Notes: generated by a model not told the origin, from the letters alone. A stretch of 64,000 bases of DNA from Micrococcales bacterium (GCA_017306245.1 JAFKIY010000005.1:1-64000); one strand, 5' to 3'. Shown: positions 1 to 7,771, counted from the stretch's first letter. Numbers and translations: made by a program.

Positions 1-102
1 GACCGGGTCACCGGTGAAATCCTCGGCATCTATGACATCAACCCGAACCACAACTACTGGGCCAACAAAACAAAGAAGCCCGGCCGCTGGCCGAGCAATT
101 AG
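1..102 (+). CDS. C-terminal fragment of a probable transposase/integrase
   Basis: The window opens inside an open frame that runs to TAG at 100-102 and encodes a 33-residue tail ending in PGRWPSN. No catalytic motif is visible, so the call rests on context. Directly after the stop lie two near-identical 22-bp direct repeats (102-146) that resemble the ends of IS481-like elements in actinobacteria, and the element ends a few bases from a tRNA gene. The family assignment comes from memory of such ends and is tentative. The remainder of the gene lies outside the window. Confidence 0.45.
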   Translation, partial: DRVTGEILGIYDINPNHNYWANKTKKPGRWPSN

Positions 103-146
103 TCAACGATGACGCGACTCATCTGTCAACGATGTCGCGACTCATC
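102..146. mobile_element. Duplicated 22-bp repeat at the end of an insertion element
   Basis: GTCAACGATG-A/T-CGCGACTCATC occurs at 102-123 and again at 125-146 with a single mismatch and a 1-bp spacer. Double copies of this kind are typical of transposase-binding ends. The repeat stops 4 bp before the CCA end of tRNA-Ser. The matching left end is not in the window, so neither target-site duplication nor element length can be judged. Confidence 0.5.
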
Positions 147-150
147 ACAA

Positions 151-238
151 TGGCGGAGAATGGGGGATTCGAACCCCCGAGGGCTTGCACCCAACACGCT
201 TTCCAAGCGTGCGCCATAGGCCACTAGGCGAATTCTCC
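151..238 (-). tRNA. tRNA-Ser (anticodon GGA)
   Basis: Read on the minus strand the gene folds into a class II tRNA. The acceptor stem GGAGAAT pairs with ATTCTCC. The anticodon stem CACGC/GCGTG encloses the loop TTGGAAA, giving anticodon GGA. An extra arm with GGG/CCC and a GGGGGTTCGAATCCCCC T-arm follow. The CCA end is encoded (151-153). The long variable arm and the GGA anticodon fit serine (UCC/UCU codons). Confidence 0.95.
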
Positions 239-314
239 AGGCAGTGCCGCGGTGTTACTGCGACGGCCTCCAAGAATCTTACGGGATTCGCGACGGCGCG
301 GCGTTCCCGCGAAT

Positions 315-405
315 CTGTCCGAAATGAAGGAGATCCGGCAGCCACTGAATTGCGGCACACCGGAATCACTGCAATTGGCGTCCACAACTCCTTCATTTCG
401 GACAG
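315..405. repeat. Perfect 18-bp inverted repeat upstream of the nirK locus
   Basis: CTGTCCGAAATGAAGGAG at 315-332 is the exact reverse complement of 388-405. The 55-bp spacer contains a second smaller inverted pair, AATTGC (348-353) and GCAATT (371-376). A further 8-bp inverted pair (GATTCGCG 285-292, CGCGAATC 308-315) abuts the left arm. The structure fills most of the space between tRNA-Ser and the promoter of the NnrS-like gene. It could be paired operator sites or a small MITE-like element. Its 3' arm ends 30 bp before the -10 box, so control of that promoter is plausible but unproven. Confidence 0.7.
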
Positions 406-434
406 CAGGCAGTGGGATGGGTGGGGTGCACCGG

Positions 435-440
435 TACGAT
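435..440 (+). promoter_or_regulatory. -10 box of a leaderless promoter for the NnrS-like/nirK unit
   Basis: TACGAT ends 6 nt before the GTG start at 447. No Shine-Dalgarno sequence lies between them. The same TANNNT-N6-start arrangement recurs at other transcription-unit heads in this window, which supports a leaderless transcript. Confidence 0.5.
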
Positions 441-446
441 GAGAGT

Positions 447-1622
447 GTGACTTCCGCCCTGCGGCCCACCGGCCAGGGGTTCGGAGCCGGGGCATCCGAT
501 CGACCGGTTCTCGACCGTACTGCGCTGCGTCTGGTCTTCCTCATCCCCGGAGGTCTCGCGTTACTTTTGGGGCTGGATGCCGCGCTCCTGCTTCTCGGTG
601 TGTGGGCACCGCTCTCCTTCGCGCGGGTGGCCGAACTGCACGCCCCGCTCATGGTGTTCGGTTTCGTCGGCACATTCATCGTGCTCGAACGCGCCGTCGC
701 CGCGCGCCGCGGCTGGGGCTACAGCTCGCCCCTCCTGCTCGGGCTCGGCAGCCTCATCCTGCTCTCGCCGCTGCCGGATGCTGTCGGCAAGTCGATGATC
801 GGGCTCGGCTTCCTCGCGCTGCTCGGTGTGTACGTCGTCATCCGGCGCCGCTCGCCCGCCGCCGCCATCGACATCCAGATCCTCGGCGCTGTTTCCGGGC
901 TGGCGGCCGTCATCCTGTGGCTGTCGAACGCGCAGATCTCCGACATGGTGCCCGGGATGGCGGTGTTCCTCATCCTCACGATCGCCGGCGAACGGCTCGA
1001 ACTCGCGCGCATCTCGCCGCAGCTGGACGCACGTGCCGAACGGCTGGGACTCGCCGCGTCGCTTCTCCTTGTCGTTGCCGCGGCCATCGCGCCGCTCTGG
1101 CCCGCGGCCGGGTACCCGCTGCTCGGCGCCGCGCTCGCCCTCCTCGTCGTCTGGCTGTTCCGCTACGACGTGGCCACGAGGCTCGTGAACACGATGGGGC
1201 TGCCGCGGTACATGGCGGTGTGCCTGCTCGCCGGATACGTGTGGCTGCTCGTGCCCGCCGGAATCTGGATCGTCGCGGGGCGCGTTGAGAGCGGCCCCGG
1301 CTACGACGCCGCGCTGCACGCTGTCTTCCTCGGGTTCGTGATGTCGATGATCATGGCGCACGCGCCCGTCATCCTGCCCGCCGTGCTGCGCAAGCCGCTG
1401 CCGTACCGTTGGTTTCTGTATCTGCCGGTCGCGCTCCTGCACGTTTCGCTTGGCGTTCGCCTGCTCGGCGGGGATGCCTGGGGCAACGTCGACGCCCTGC
1501 ACTGGGGTGGCGCATGCAACGTCATCGCCGTGCTGATGTTCGCTGTGCTCGCGGTCACGTCCGCCGTGATGGGGCCGCCTGTTGCACCGCAGAAAACCGT
1601 GCCATCGAATCGAGCAACATGA
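447..1622 (+). CDS. NnrS-like polytopic membrane protein, partner of NirK
   Basis: This 391-residue protein is almost entirely hydrophobic, with roughly 11-12 membrane segments. It carries paired histidines of the type seen in NnrS and heme-copper-like proteins: LHAPLMVFGF near residue 66 and LHAVFLGFVM followed by AHAPVILP near residues 290-310. NnrS-family proteins are associated with tolerance of nitrosative stress or NO in denitrifiers. The upstream frame stays open, but GTG 447 is preferred because a TACGAT -10 lies 6 nt upstream and the hydrophilic extension before it looks non-coding. The stop overlaps the start of nirK by 4 bp (ATGA), so the two are translationally coupled. Family assignment is by pattern; heme or copper binding is an inference. 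Confidence 0.6.
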   Translation: MTSALRPTGQGFGAGASDRPVLDRTALRLVFLIPGGLALLLGLDAALLLLGVWAPLSFARVAELHAPLMVFGFVGTFIVLERAVAARRGWGYSSPLLLGLGSLILLSPLPDAVGKSMIGLGFLALLGVYVVIRRRSPAAAIDIQILGAVSGLAAVILWLSNAQISDMVPGMAVFLILTIAGERLELARISPQLDARAERLGLAASLLLVVAAAIAPLWPAAGYPLLGAALALLVVWLFRYDVATRLVNTMGLPRYMAVCLLAGYVWLLVPAGIWIVAGRVESGPGYDAALHAVFLGFVMSMIMAHAPVILPAVLRKPLPYRWFLYLPVALLHVSLGVRLLGGDAWGNVDALHWGGACNVIAVLMFAVLAVTSAVMGPPVAPQKTVPSNRAT

Positions 1623-4252
1623 TGAGCCGCAAACGCTGGTACCTCCTGATGAACGGCCTCGTTGCGTTCTGGCTCGTCGCGGCATCCGTCATCGTCATCG
1701 CGCACCGTTTCGTGCCGAACGGCAACTGGCTCATGGTGCACCTGCTGCTTCTCGGGGCGGTGAGCACCGCGATACTCATCTGGAGCCAGCACTTCGCCGA
1801 CACGCTCCTGCGGCGGGCCGCGCCAGGCGGGAGGGCCTTCCACGGCGTCCGGCTGCTCGGGCACACGCTCGGCGTCGTCGTCGTCGTCGCCGGAATGGTG
1901 ACCGCGCTCTGGCCGCTCGTGCTCGCGGGCGGCATCCTCGTGGGCACTGTCGTTCTCGCGCACGTGGTGGTGCTCGTGCTGCAATCGCGCGGCGCTCTGC
2001 CCGCACGGTTTGCGCCGCTCGTGAAGTATTACCTCGCTTCTGGCGTCGCGCTCGGTGTCGGGGTGGGCGTCGGCATCGGGATGGCGCACGCTCAATTGCC
2101 ACCCGGATGGCACGACCGCCTGTACTCGGCGCACCTCGCGTTCAACCTGCTCGGGTGGGTAGGACTCACCGTGGTCGGCACGCTCATCCTGTTGTGGCCG
2201 ACCGTGCTCCACACCCAGGTTTCGGATGCCGTGGACGGCATCGCCCGCCGCGCGCTTCTGCTGATGATCTCCGGGCTTGTCGTGGCGGGTGCCGGCAGCG
2301 TGCTCGACCTTCGGGTGGTCTTCGGGCTCGGGGTGCTCGTGTACCTTGCAGGGGTCGGCTTCGTGGCCGTCGAAGGGGTGAAGCAGGCGCGGCGATCGTC
2401 CCACTGGACGTTCGCGAGCTGGAGCATGGCCGCCGCGTTCGGCTGGTTCGTGTTCTGCACCATCGCGTTCGGCTTGGGTCTCGTGACGGCGTCGGATTGG
2501 GGCGCGGCGGCATCCGGGGTGGGCTGGCTCGTCGGACCGTTCGCCGCCGGATTCGCGGCGCAAGTGCTCCTGGGGGCGCTCAGCTATTTGCTTCCCATCG
2601 TGCTCGGCGGGGGCCCGGAGGCGAGCCGCCGCAGGGCGTTCGAGCTGAATCGCGCGGCGCTCTATCGCGTCGCCGTGGTGAATCTGGGCATCATCGTGTA
2701 CCTCCTGCCGGTGCCGAGCGTTGTGAAAGTCGTCGACTCGCTGCTCGTGTTCGTCGTGCTGTTCGTGTTCCTGATCCTGGCCGTGCGGGCGGTTGTGGCG
2801 AGCCGGGCGTCACGGGCGACTTCGGGGGAGTCGCGGGCAAAGGGCGGCGCGAAGGCCACCGCATCCGCCCCCGTGCACCGCGGCGGCGCGCTGTCCGCTG
2901 CAGTTGCGACCGTGATCCTCGCGATGACCGTGGGGATCGCGATCGACCCGGTGGCCGCCGGACTGCAGCTCACCCGCCCGCTCGCGCAGGTCGCCGTGAC
3001 GCCCACCGGCCACACGACCACTGTCGAGGTGAGCATGAAGGACATGCGGTTCCACCCGGACGTCGTGAAGGTTCCCGCGGGCGACACGCTCGTCATCGTG
3101 CTCACGAACAACGACAACCAGGTGCACGACCTCGTGCTTGCAAGCGGGGCGAAATCCGGGCTCATGAACCCGAAGCAGACGGTGAAGGTCGACGTGGGTG
3201 TCGTCGGGTCGGACATCGACGGGTGGTGTTCGATTGCCGGCCACCGGCAGCTGGGCATGGTCATGAGCGTGAAGATGATCGGCGGCCCCGCTGCGACGCC
3301 GGTGCCTGGTGTGTCCCCGGATGCTGGCAGCCACGACCACGGCGCGCAGGAAGGTCCATCCGCCGCCGGTGACATCGACCTCATGAAGAAACCGGCCGCG
3401 AGCTTCGAGGCGCGCGATCCCGTGCTGCCGCCTGCGACATCCGGGACCGTGCACAAGTACACGTTCACGGTGCGCGAAGGGATGCGGGAGGTCGCGCCGG
3501 GCGTGAAGCAGACGCTGTGGACGTTCGACGGCACCGCGCCAGGCACGACGCTGCGCGGCAAGGTGGGCGACCGGTTCGAGATCACGCTCGTCAACGACGG
3601 GACGATCGGGCATTCGATCGACTTCCATGCGGGGTCGCTCGCGCCGGACGAACCCATGCGCACGATCCAGCCCGGTGAGCGGCTCACCTACAACTTCACG
3701 GCGACGCGATCCGGGATCTGGCTGTACCACTGTTCCACGATGCCCATGTCGTTGCATATCGCCAACGGCATGTACGGTGCCGTCGTGATCGACCCGCCGG
3801 GGCTCGCGCCGGTCGACAGGGAGTTCGTGTTCGTGCAGGCCGAGTATTACCTGGGGCCGCAGGGCGGCATCGCGGACGTTGCCCGGATCGCGACTCAGCA
3901 GCCCGACCTGGTCGTGTTCAACGGGTACGCGAACCAGTACACGTATCGGCCGATCACGGTTCACGTCGGCGAGAAGGTGCGCATCTGGCTGCTGGACGCC
4001 GGACCGAACACCGCCGGCGCGTTCCACGTCGTGGGCGGCCAGTTCGACACTGTGTTCTCTGAGGGCGACTACCTGCTGCGCGACGGCGGAAGCACCGGGA
4101 CGGGCGGGGCACAGGTGTTCCCGATGCAGCCCGCGCAGGGCGGATTCGTGGAGCTCACGTTCCCGGAGGCCGGCAACTACCCGTTCGTGTCGCACATCAT
4201 GTCGGATGCCGAAAAGGGCGCGCACGGCGTATTCCACGTCGTCGCTCCCTGA
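1619..4252 (+). CDS. nirK: Membrane-fused copper nitrite reductase with an extra cupredoxin domain
   Basis: The 877-residue product has three parts. Residues 1-~400 form a polytopic membrane domain with conserved His (VHLLLLG, SQHF, SAHLAF), followed by one more membrane segment at about 421-444. A cupredoxin domain at about 460-555 carries type 1 copper ligands H503, C537, a His six residues on and a following Met. A two-domain NirK module spans about 605-877. In it the type 1 and type 2 copper residues are all visible: H665, D668, H670, H704, C705, H713, M718, the catalytic His of AFHVVGG and the last ligand in FVSHIM. It should reduce nitrite to NO outside the membrane, with the extra cupredoxin feeding electrons. 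The HC-x7-HIxxGMYG spacing fits class II NirK. The start ATG 1619 overlaps the previous stop. The role of the N-terminal domain is unknown. Confidence 0.88.
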   Translation: MMSRKRWYLLMNGLVAFWLVAASVIVIAHRFVPNGNWLMVHLLLLGAVSTAILIWSQHFADTLLRRAAPGGRAFHGVRLLGHTLGVVVVVAGMVTALWPLVLAGGILVGTVVLAHVVVLVLQSRGALPARFAPLVKYYLASGVALGVGVGVGIGMAHAQLPPGWHDRLYSAHLAFNLLGWVGLTVVGTLILLWPTVLHTQVSDAVDGIARRALLLMISGLVVAGAGSVLDLRVVFGLGVLVYLAGVGFVAVEGVKQARRSSHWTFASWSMAAAFGWFVFCTIAFGLGLVTASDWGAAASGVGWLVGPFAAGFAAQVLLGALSYLLPIVLGGGPEASRRRAFELNRAALYRVAVVNLGIIVYLLPVPSVVKVVDSLLVFVVLFVFLILAVRAVVASRASRATSGESRAKGGAKATASAPVHRGGALSAAVATVILAMTVGIAIDPVAAGLQLTRPLAQVAVTPTGHTTTVEVSMKDMRFHPDVVKVPAGDTLVIVLTNNDNQVHDLVLASGAKSGLMNPKQTVKVDVGVVGSDIDGWCSIAGHRQLGMVMSVKMIGGPAATPVPGVSPDAGSHDHGAQEGPSAAGDIDLMKKPAASFEARDPVLPPATSGTVHKYTFTVREGMREVAPGVKQTLWTFDGTAPGTTLRGKVGDRFEITLVNDGTIGHSIDFHAGSLAPDEPMRTIQPGERLTYNFTATRSGIWLYHCSTMPMSLHIANGMYGAVVIDPPGLAPVDREFVFVQAEYYLGPQGGIADVARIATQQPDLVVFNGYANQYTYRPITVHVGEKVRIWLLDAGPNTAGAFHVVGGQFDTVFSEGDYLLRDGGSTGTGGAQVFPMQPAQGGFVELTFPEAGNYPFVSHIMSDAEKGAHGVFHVVAP

Positions 4253-4257
4253 GGCCC

Positions 4258-4294
4258 GCTCCCTGAGGAGCGCGAAGCGCGTCTCGAAGGGAGC
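4258..4294. terminator. Hairpin after nirK, also a possible interspersed palindrome
   Basis: GCTCCCTGAGGAGCGCG pairs imperfectly (13 of 17) with CGCGTCTCGAAGGGAGC around a short loop. It begins 6 bp after the nirK stop codon. No T-run follows, so it is either a weak intrinsic terminator or a copy of a palindromic interspersed repeat. The rest of the interval to 4446 holds no gene that I can support, only the ribosome-binding region of the next gene (CTGGGAGAA). Confidence 0.45.
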
Positions 4295-4446
4295 TTCTCA
4301 GCGGCCACGTCCGACCCGCTCATCCACACTGCCAGAGCACCCCGGCGGCGACCGCTCCTCTCCTCCACAGGCACCTGCCAAAGAACTTCTCCCAAGATTG
4401 GTCACCAGATCTATAAATCTATGTTCGACTCTGGGAGAATTGATTC

Positions 4447-6171
4447 ATGTCAACATCCGAAAGCATTTTCACCGCCGCGATCAACGCTGCGAGGGCCGTG
4501 GTCGCGGGCATTCCCGACCAGCTGGCCTCGGTGAAGGCGCTTGGGGACGGTGCGCTGCTGGCGAGTCAGCGGGAACTCTCCGAGCTGCGGCGCATCGTGG
4601 ATGCGCGCTCCTCCCTTGTGGCTGGCGAAGTCGCGTACAGGTCACGGCGTGATCTCGGATATTCGGGGTTGGCGCAACGTGAGGGCTTCCAGAACGCGGA
4701 GAAGCTCGTGCAGGCGACGACCGGGTCGACCCGGCGGGAAGCGTCGACGCTCGTCACGGCCGGCACGCTCGTGCTGGATTCGAAGATGCTCCGAGCCGTC
4801 GATCCGGAGACTGGCGACGTGCCTGAGGGATTCGCCGTGCGAGAGCCCTGGCTTTCGGCAGTCGGCGTTGCGGTCGCCGATGGGTGGCTGACCGTCGACG
4901 CCGCGAGGGCAATTCGAAGCGGGCTTGGGGAACCTGATGGCGCCGGCACGAACGGCGGCATTCGGGGATTTGATCGAGCTGCCGGAGGCGAATCCGGTGT
5001 GACAATCGAGGCGCTCGAAGGGGCGGTGCAGGAACTGCTCGCAGCCGCCCGCGGGGATGGAGCCGACGGCGATGGCGACGGTGCGGACAGCGAGGTGGAT
5101 GGCGACGAGGATGCTGCGAGCAAACGCGACGATCGCGGATCGACTCGCCCGGGACTCAACGCCGACGAGCTCTACCGGCTCGCGCGCGAGAAGCGCGACG
5201 AACTCGATGAGGCAGGGATAGCCGAACGGGAACAACTCGCGTACTCCCAGCGGTCGCTTCGCCGCTCAATGAGGCCGAACGGGCTGTCTCGGTACACACT
5301 CGATCCCGACCTGGAGATGTCCGCGTGGCTGGATGACGTGTACGACAAGCTGACGTCGCCGCGACGCGGCGGACCGCGATTCGTCGACCAGGGGGATCGG
5401 GCCTGGGCAGACGACATCGCCACAGACACGCGCACCACCGAGCAGTATCTGCACGACGCATTCCTTGGGCTCCTTCGCAAAGGCGTCGATGCTGATCGTG
5501 CCGACGCGCGCGCGGAAAGCAGTCGCGCTACCGGCAGTCGCTCAGCGGGCAGTCGGTCGGCGGCGCGGCGGACACCGCGAATCGTCGGATCGAGACTCCC
5601 CGCGGTTAGGGTTCTCGTCACCGAAGAATCACTCCGCACGCGCACCGGACACGGTCGAATCGAAGGAATCAGCACCCCGGTCAGCATCGAAACGGTGGAG
5701 CGGCAGATTTGCGTATCCGGAACCATCCCCATCAGGTTCGGGAACGACGGCAACGTCATCGATCTCGGCCGCGAAGCACGGCTGTTCACCACGCACCAGA
5801 AGATCGCGCTGGCTGCGCGGGATGGCGGATGCATGTTCCCGGGGTGCGACCGGCCGGCCAGCTGGACGGAAGCCCACCACATCAGGCACTGGAAGCGAGA
5901 CGGCGGAAACACCGACGTTGCCGACGGGATACTGCTGTGCCGCCATCACCACATGCTCGTGCACAACAATCATTGGGAGATCATCCGAAAACACGCGAAG
6001 TATTGGCTGATACCCCCGCCGGATGTCGACCCGAAACAGCAGCCTCGAGAACTGGTCTCAAAGAGTGCAGCCCTGCGCGACCTGCATCGGCAACGCCAAA
6101 CACACGAGCAGATTGACAGCACGGCAGAGGAATTGGGCAATCAGCCCGTGCGACTACACGCGAGTGCCTAA
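4447..6171 (+). CDS. DUF222 / 13E12-family HNH endonuclease-like protein
   Basis: The 574-residue protein has an N-terminal helical DUF222 region, a low-complexity acidic middle (runs of GDGADGDGD near residue 205) and a C-terminal HNH nuclease motif. The motif reads CMFPGCDRPASWTEAHHI, then DGILLCRHHHMLVH, with two CxxC-type zinc pairs implied. These proteins are very common in actinobacterial chromosomes in multiple copies, and their role is poorly known; relation to mobile elements or DNA damage is often suggested. A Shine-Dalgarno-like GGGAGAA lies about 7 nt before ATG 4447. It stands alone between nirK and the DUF2249 gene and may have entered independently. Confidence 0.85.
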   Translation: MSTSESIFTAAINAARAVVAGIPDQLASVKALGDGALLASQRELSELRRIVDARSSLVAGEVAYRSRRDLGYSGLAQREGFQNAEKLVQATTGSTRREASTLVTAGTLVLDSKMLRAVDPETGDVPEGFAVREPWLSAVGVAVADGWLTVDAARAIRSGLGEPDGAGTNGGIRGFDRAAGGESGVTIEALEGAVQELLAAARGDGADGDGDGADSEVDGDEDAASKRDDRGSTRPGLNADELYRLAREKRDELDEAGIAEREQLAYSQRSLRRSMRPNGLSRYTLDPDLEMSAWLDDVYDKLTSPRRGGPRFVDQGDRAWADDIATDTRTTEQYLHDAFLGLLRKGVDADRADARAESSRATGSRSAGSRSAARRTPRIVGSRLPAVRVLVTEESLRTRTGHGRIEGISTPVSIETVERQICVSGTIPIRFGNDGNVIDLGREARLFTTHQKIALAARDGGCMFPGCDRPASWTEAHHIRHWKRDGGNTDVADGILLCRHHHMLVHNNHWEIIRKHAKYWLIPPPDVDPKQQPRELVSKSAALRDLHRQRQTHEQIDSTAEELGNQPVRLHASA

Positions 6172-6174
6172 AGA

Positions 6175-6240
6175 CCTACTGGCGTGTACCTACTGTCTGG
6201 TTCCTACTGGCGAATACCTACTGGCGTATACCTACTGGCG
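6175..6240. repeat. Five 14-bp tandem repeats at the DUF2249 gene tail
   Basis: CCTACTGGCG followed by four variable bases begins at 6175, 6189, 6203, 6217 and 6231, an exact 14-bp period; the second copy is diverged (CCTACTGTCT). The copy at 6231 contains the stop codon (minus-strand CGC-CAG-TAG) of the DUF2249 gene, so the array looks like repeated duplication of that gene's 3' end. It fills the interval between the convergent DUF222 and DUF2249 genes. Confidence 0.85.
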
Positions 6241-6558
6241 TGCGAGGCGCAGCTTCCAGACTTCCGGACCCTCTTCCAGATAGCTCACCGCGAACTCGCC
6301 CGGGTTGCGCTGGTCCAGCTGCGCCAGCAAAGGAAGCGGGTTGTGGTCGGCCACCAGATCGAGGCTGAAACCGGGCGCAATCGCTCCAATCGCACCGAAA
6401 ATGGTGGCGTGCCGAATCGCGTGCGGAATCTGCCGCACATCCAGAACGATCTCGTTCTCATCCGCGTGACCGCACGCACAACCACTGCTCGCAGGTTTGG
6501 CACCACCGGAAGCCTGTTCGGGAGCGGACGTCTGAAGTTGAATCGGTTCTGCAGTCAT
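6232..6558 (-). CDS. DUF2249 domain protein
   Basis: The 108-residue protein has a disordered first third with a CACGHADENE motif and then a DUF2249 domain. The domain is recognisable from LDVRQIPHAIRH, LDLVADHNPLPLL and a C-terminal WKLRLAR. DUF2249 proteins commonly neighbour hemerythrin and denitrification genes, and a redox or NO-related role is suspected but not established. It is divergent from mog with only 33 bp between start codons. A TAGGCT -10 sits 6 nt before ATG 6558, implying a leaderless transcript. Its stop codon lies in the last unit of the 14-bp tandem array. Confidence 0.75.
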   Translation of the reverse strand: MTAEPIQLQTSAPEQASGGAKPASSGCACGHADENEIVLDVRQIPHAIRHATIFGAIGAIAPGFSLDLVADHNPLPLLAQLDQRNPGEFAVSYLEEGPEVWKLRLARQ

Positions 6559-6591
6559 GACTCAAGCCTACCCCTGCCCTACGGTTGACGT
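6559..6591. promoter_or_regulatory. Compact divergent promoter, DUF2249 gene / mog
   Basis: The 33-bp gap holds two back-to-back leaderless promoters. TAGGCT on the minus strand (6565-6570) ends 6 nt before ATG 6558, and TACGGT on the plus strand (6580-6585) ends 6 nt before ATG 6592. The -35 region of each would overlap the other gene's start, so the two promoters may compete. Confidence 0.5.
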
Positions 6592-7197
6592 ATGACCCAC
6601 CATCGTGACAAATCAGGTACAACGAGTCCCGCCACGGACACTGCCACCGGATCTGCTCGCGAACCCGCCACGGAATCCGTCGGCGATCACACACCGGCCG
6701 GCGCGACGGTCGCGGTCATCACCGTCTCCGACCGGAGCTCCCGCGGAGAACGCGCCGACACGTCCGGCCCGCGGGCGGTCGAACTTCTACGCGACGCCGG
6801 ATACCAGGTCACCGCCACCATCGTCCCGGACGGCGAAGACAGCGTCAACACCGCAATTAGTGCCGCCATCACCGCCGGCGCCCACATCGTCATCACGAGC
6901 GGAGGCACCGGAATCGGCCCCCGCGACCTCACTCCCGAAGGAACCCGGCCGCTCATCACCCGCGAACTGCCCGGCATCGCCGAAGAACTCCGCAGGCACG
7001 GTGCGAGCAACAACCGGATGGCCGTCCTCAGCCGCGGACTCGCAGGAATCGCAGACCCGACCGGTTCCGCAGGCCGCCCGCCCGGCGCACTCGTCGTCAA
7101 CCTGCCCGGCTCAGTGAAAGCCGTCGAAGAAGGACTCGAAGTATTGCTGCCCCTCCTGCCGCACCTCCTCGGACAACTGCGCGGCAGCGACCACTAA
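6592..7197 (+). CDS. mog: Molybdopterin adenylyltransferase (MogA/MoaB family)
   Basis: The protein activates molybdopterin by adenylylation before molybdenum insertion by MoeA. The 201 residues start with a Thr/Ser/Ala-rich tail of about 38 residues that is absent from short homologues. The fold follows: VAVITVSDRSSRGERAD, the signature TSGGTGIGPRDLTPE around residues 104-118, and a final VVNLPGS loop. The start at ATG 6592 is supported by a TACGGT -10 located 6 nt upstream. It faces moaC and moeA, with the converging stops only 94 bp apart, which places three Moco genes together. Confidence 0.9.
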   Translation: MTHHRDKSGTTSPATDTATGSAREPATESVGDHTPAGATVAVITVSDRSSRGERADTSGPRAVELLRDAGYQVTATIVPDGEDSVNTAISAAITAGAHIVITSGGTGIGPRDLTPEGTRPLITRELPGIAEELRRHGASNNRMAVLSRGLAGIADPTGSAGRPPGALVVNLPGSVKAVEEGLEVLLPLLPHLLGQLRGSDH

Positions 7198-7251
7198 GCC
7201 GCGAGCGTCCACAGACTCGGATGCGCCCAACTGCCAGCACCCACCGGAACT

Positions 7252-7330
7252 GACCGGGCGGCGCCACTCGCCGGACTTGCCCCGGGACAGTTCAGACCGG
7301 GCGGCGCCAGTCTCCGGACTTGCCCCCGGA
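7252..7330. repeat. Duplicated 3' end of moaC
   Basis: The stretch 7252-7287 repeats at 7295-7330 with few mismatches (shared GACCGGGCGGCGCCA...CCGGACTTGCCCC), a 43-bp period. The right copy is the coding end of moaC; the left copy lies beyond its stop and would encode the same KSG-WRRPV tail. The remainder of 7198-7291 shows nothing else. This is the second gene tail in the neighbourhood that has been tandemly copied. Confidence 0.8.
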
Positions 7331-7771
7331 CTTCGCCAGCAACCGCACATTCTCGATCTGCACCGACTTATCCATGCCCTTGACCATGTCCACGACCGCG
7401 AGCGCCGCCACCGACACCGCCGTCATCGCTTCCATCTCCACGCCCGTGCGATCCGCGGTACGCACCGTGGCGGCGACGTACACACCCTCATCCGTGATCT
7501 CAAGGTCGACGCGTGCCCCATGCACCCCGATGATGTGCGCGAGCGGCAACAACTCCGCCGTACGCTTCGCGCCCTGAATGCCGGCAATGCGGGCAACCGC
7601 CAACACGTCGCCCTTCGGCGCCGAGCCCGACCGCAACGCATCCACGACGGTGGGCGAACAACGCACGAAACCCTCCGCAGTGGCTTCGCGAACGGTCGGT
7701 ATTTTCGCGGTGACATCCACCATGTGCGCCTGGCCGGCCGCGTCGAGATGGGTGAAAGGTTGATCGCTCAT
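7292..7771 (-). CDS. moaC: Cyclic pyranopterin monophosphate synthase
   Basis: MoaC converts the MoaA product into cyclic pyranopterin monophosphate, the first stable Moco intermediate. The 159-residue length is typical. Recognisable segments are FTHLDAAGQAHMVDVTAK at the N-terminus, the conserved AGIQGAKRTAELLPLAHII and the active-site stretch MEAMTAVSVAALAVVDMVKGMDK. ATG 7771 overlaps the stop of moeA by 4 bp (ATGA), so moeA and moaC form one coupled unit with moeA first. A longer open frame upstream is only read-through in another frame of moeA. Confidence 0.95.
   Translation of the reverse strand: MSDQPFTHLDAAGQAHMVDVTAKIPTVREATAEGFVRCSPTVVDALRSGSAPKGDVLAVARIAGIQGAKRTAELLPLAHIIGVHGARVDLEITDEGVYVAATVRTADRTGVEMEAMTAVSVAALAVVDMVKGMDKSVQIENVRLLAKSGGKSGDWRRPV

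Noticed and set aside
252..446. Longer N-terminus for the NnrS-like protein
   Set aside because: The frame is open, but it covers the 18-bp inverted repeat and the promoter, and the translation is hydrophilic with no similarity to membrane proteins.
6175..6240. Possible CRISPR array
   Set aside because: Units are 14 bp with 4-bp variable parts and no spacers; no cas genes are present.
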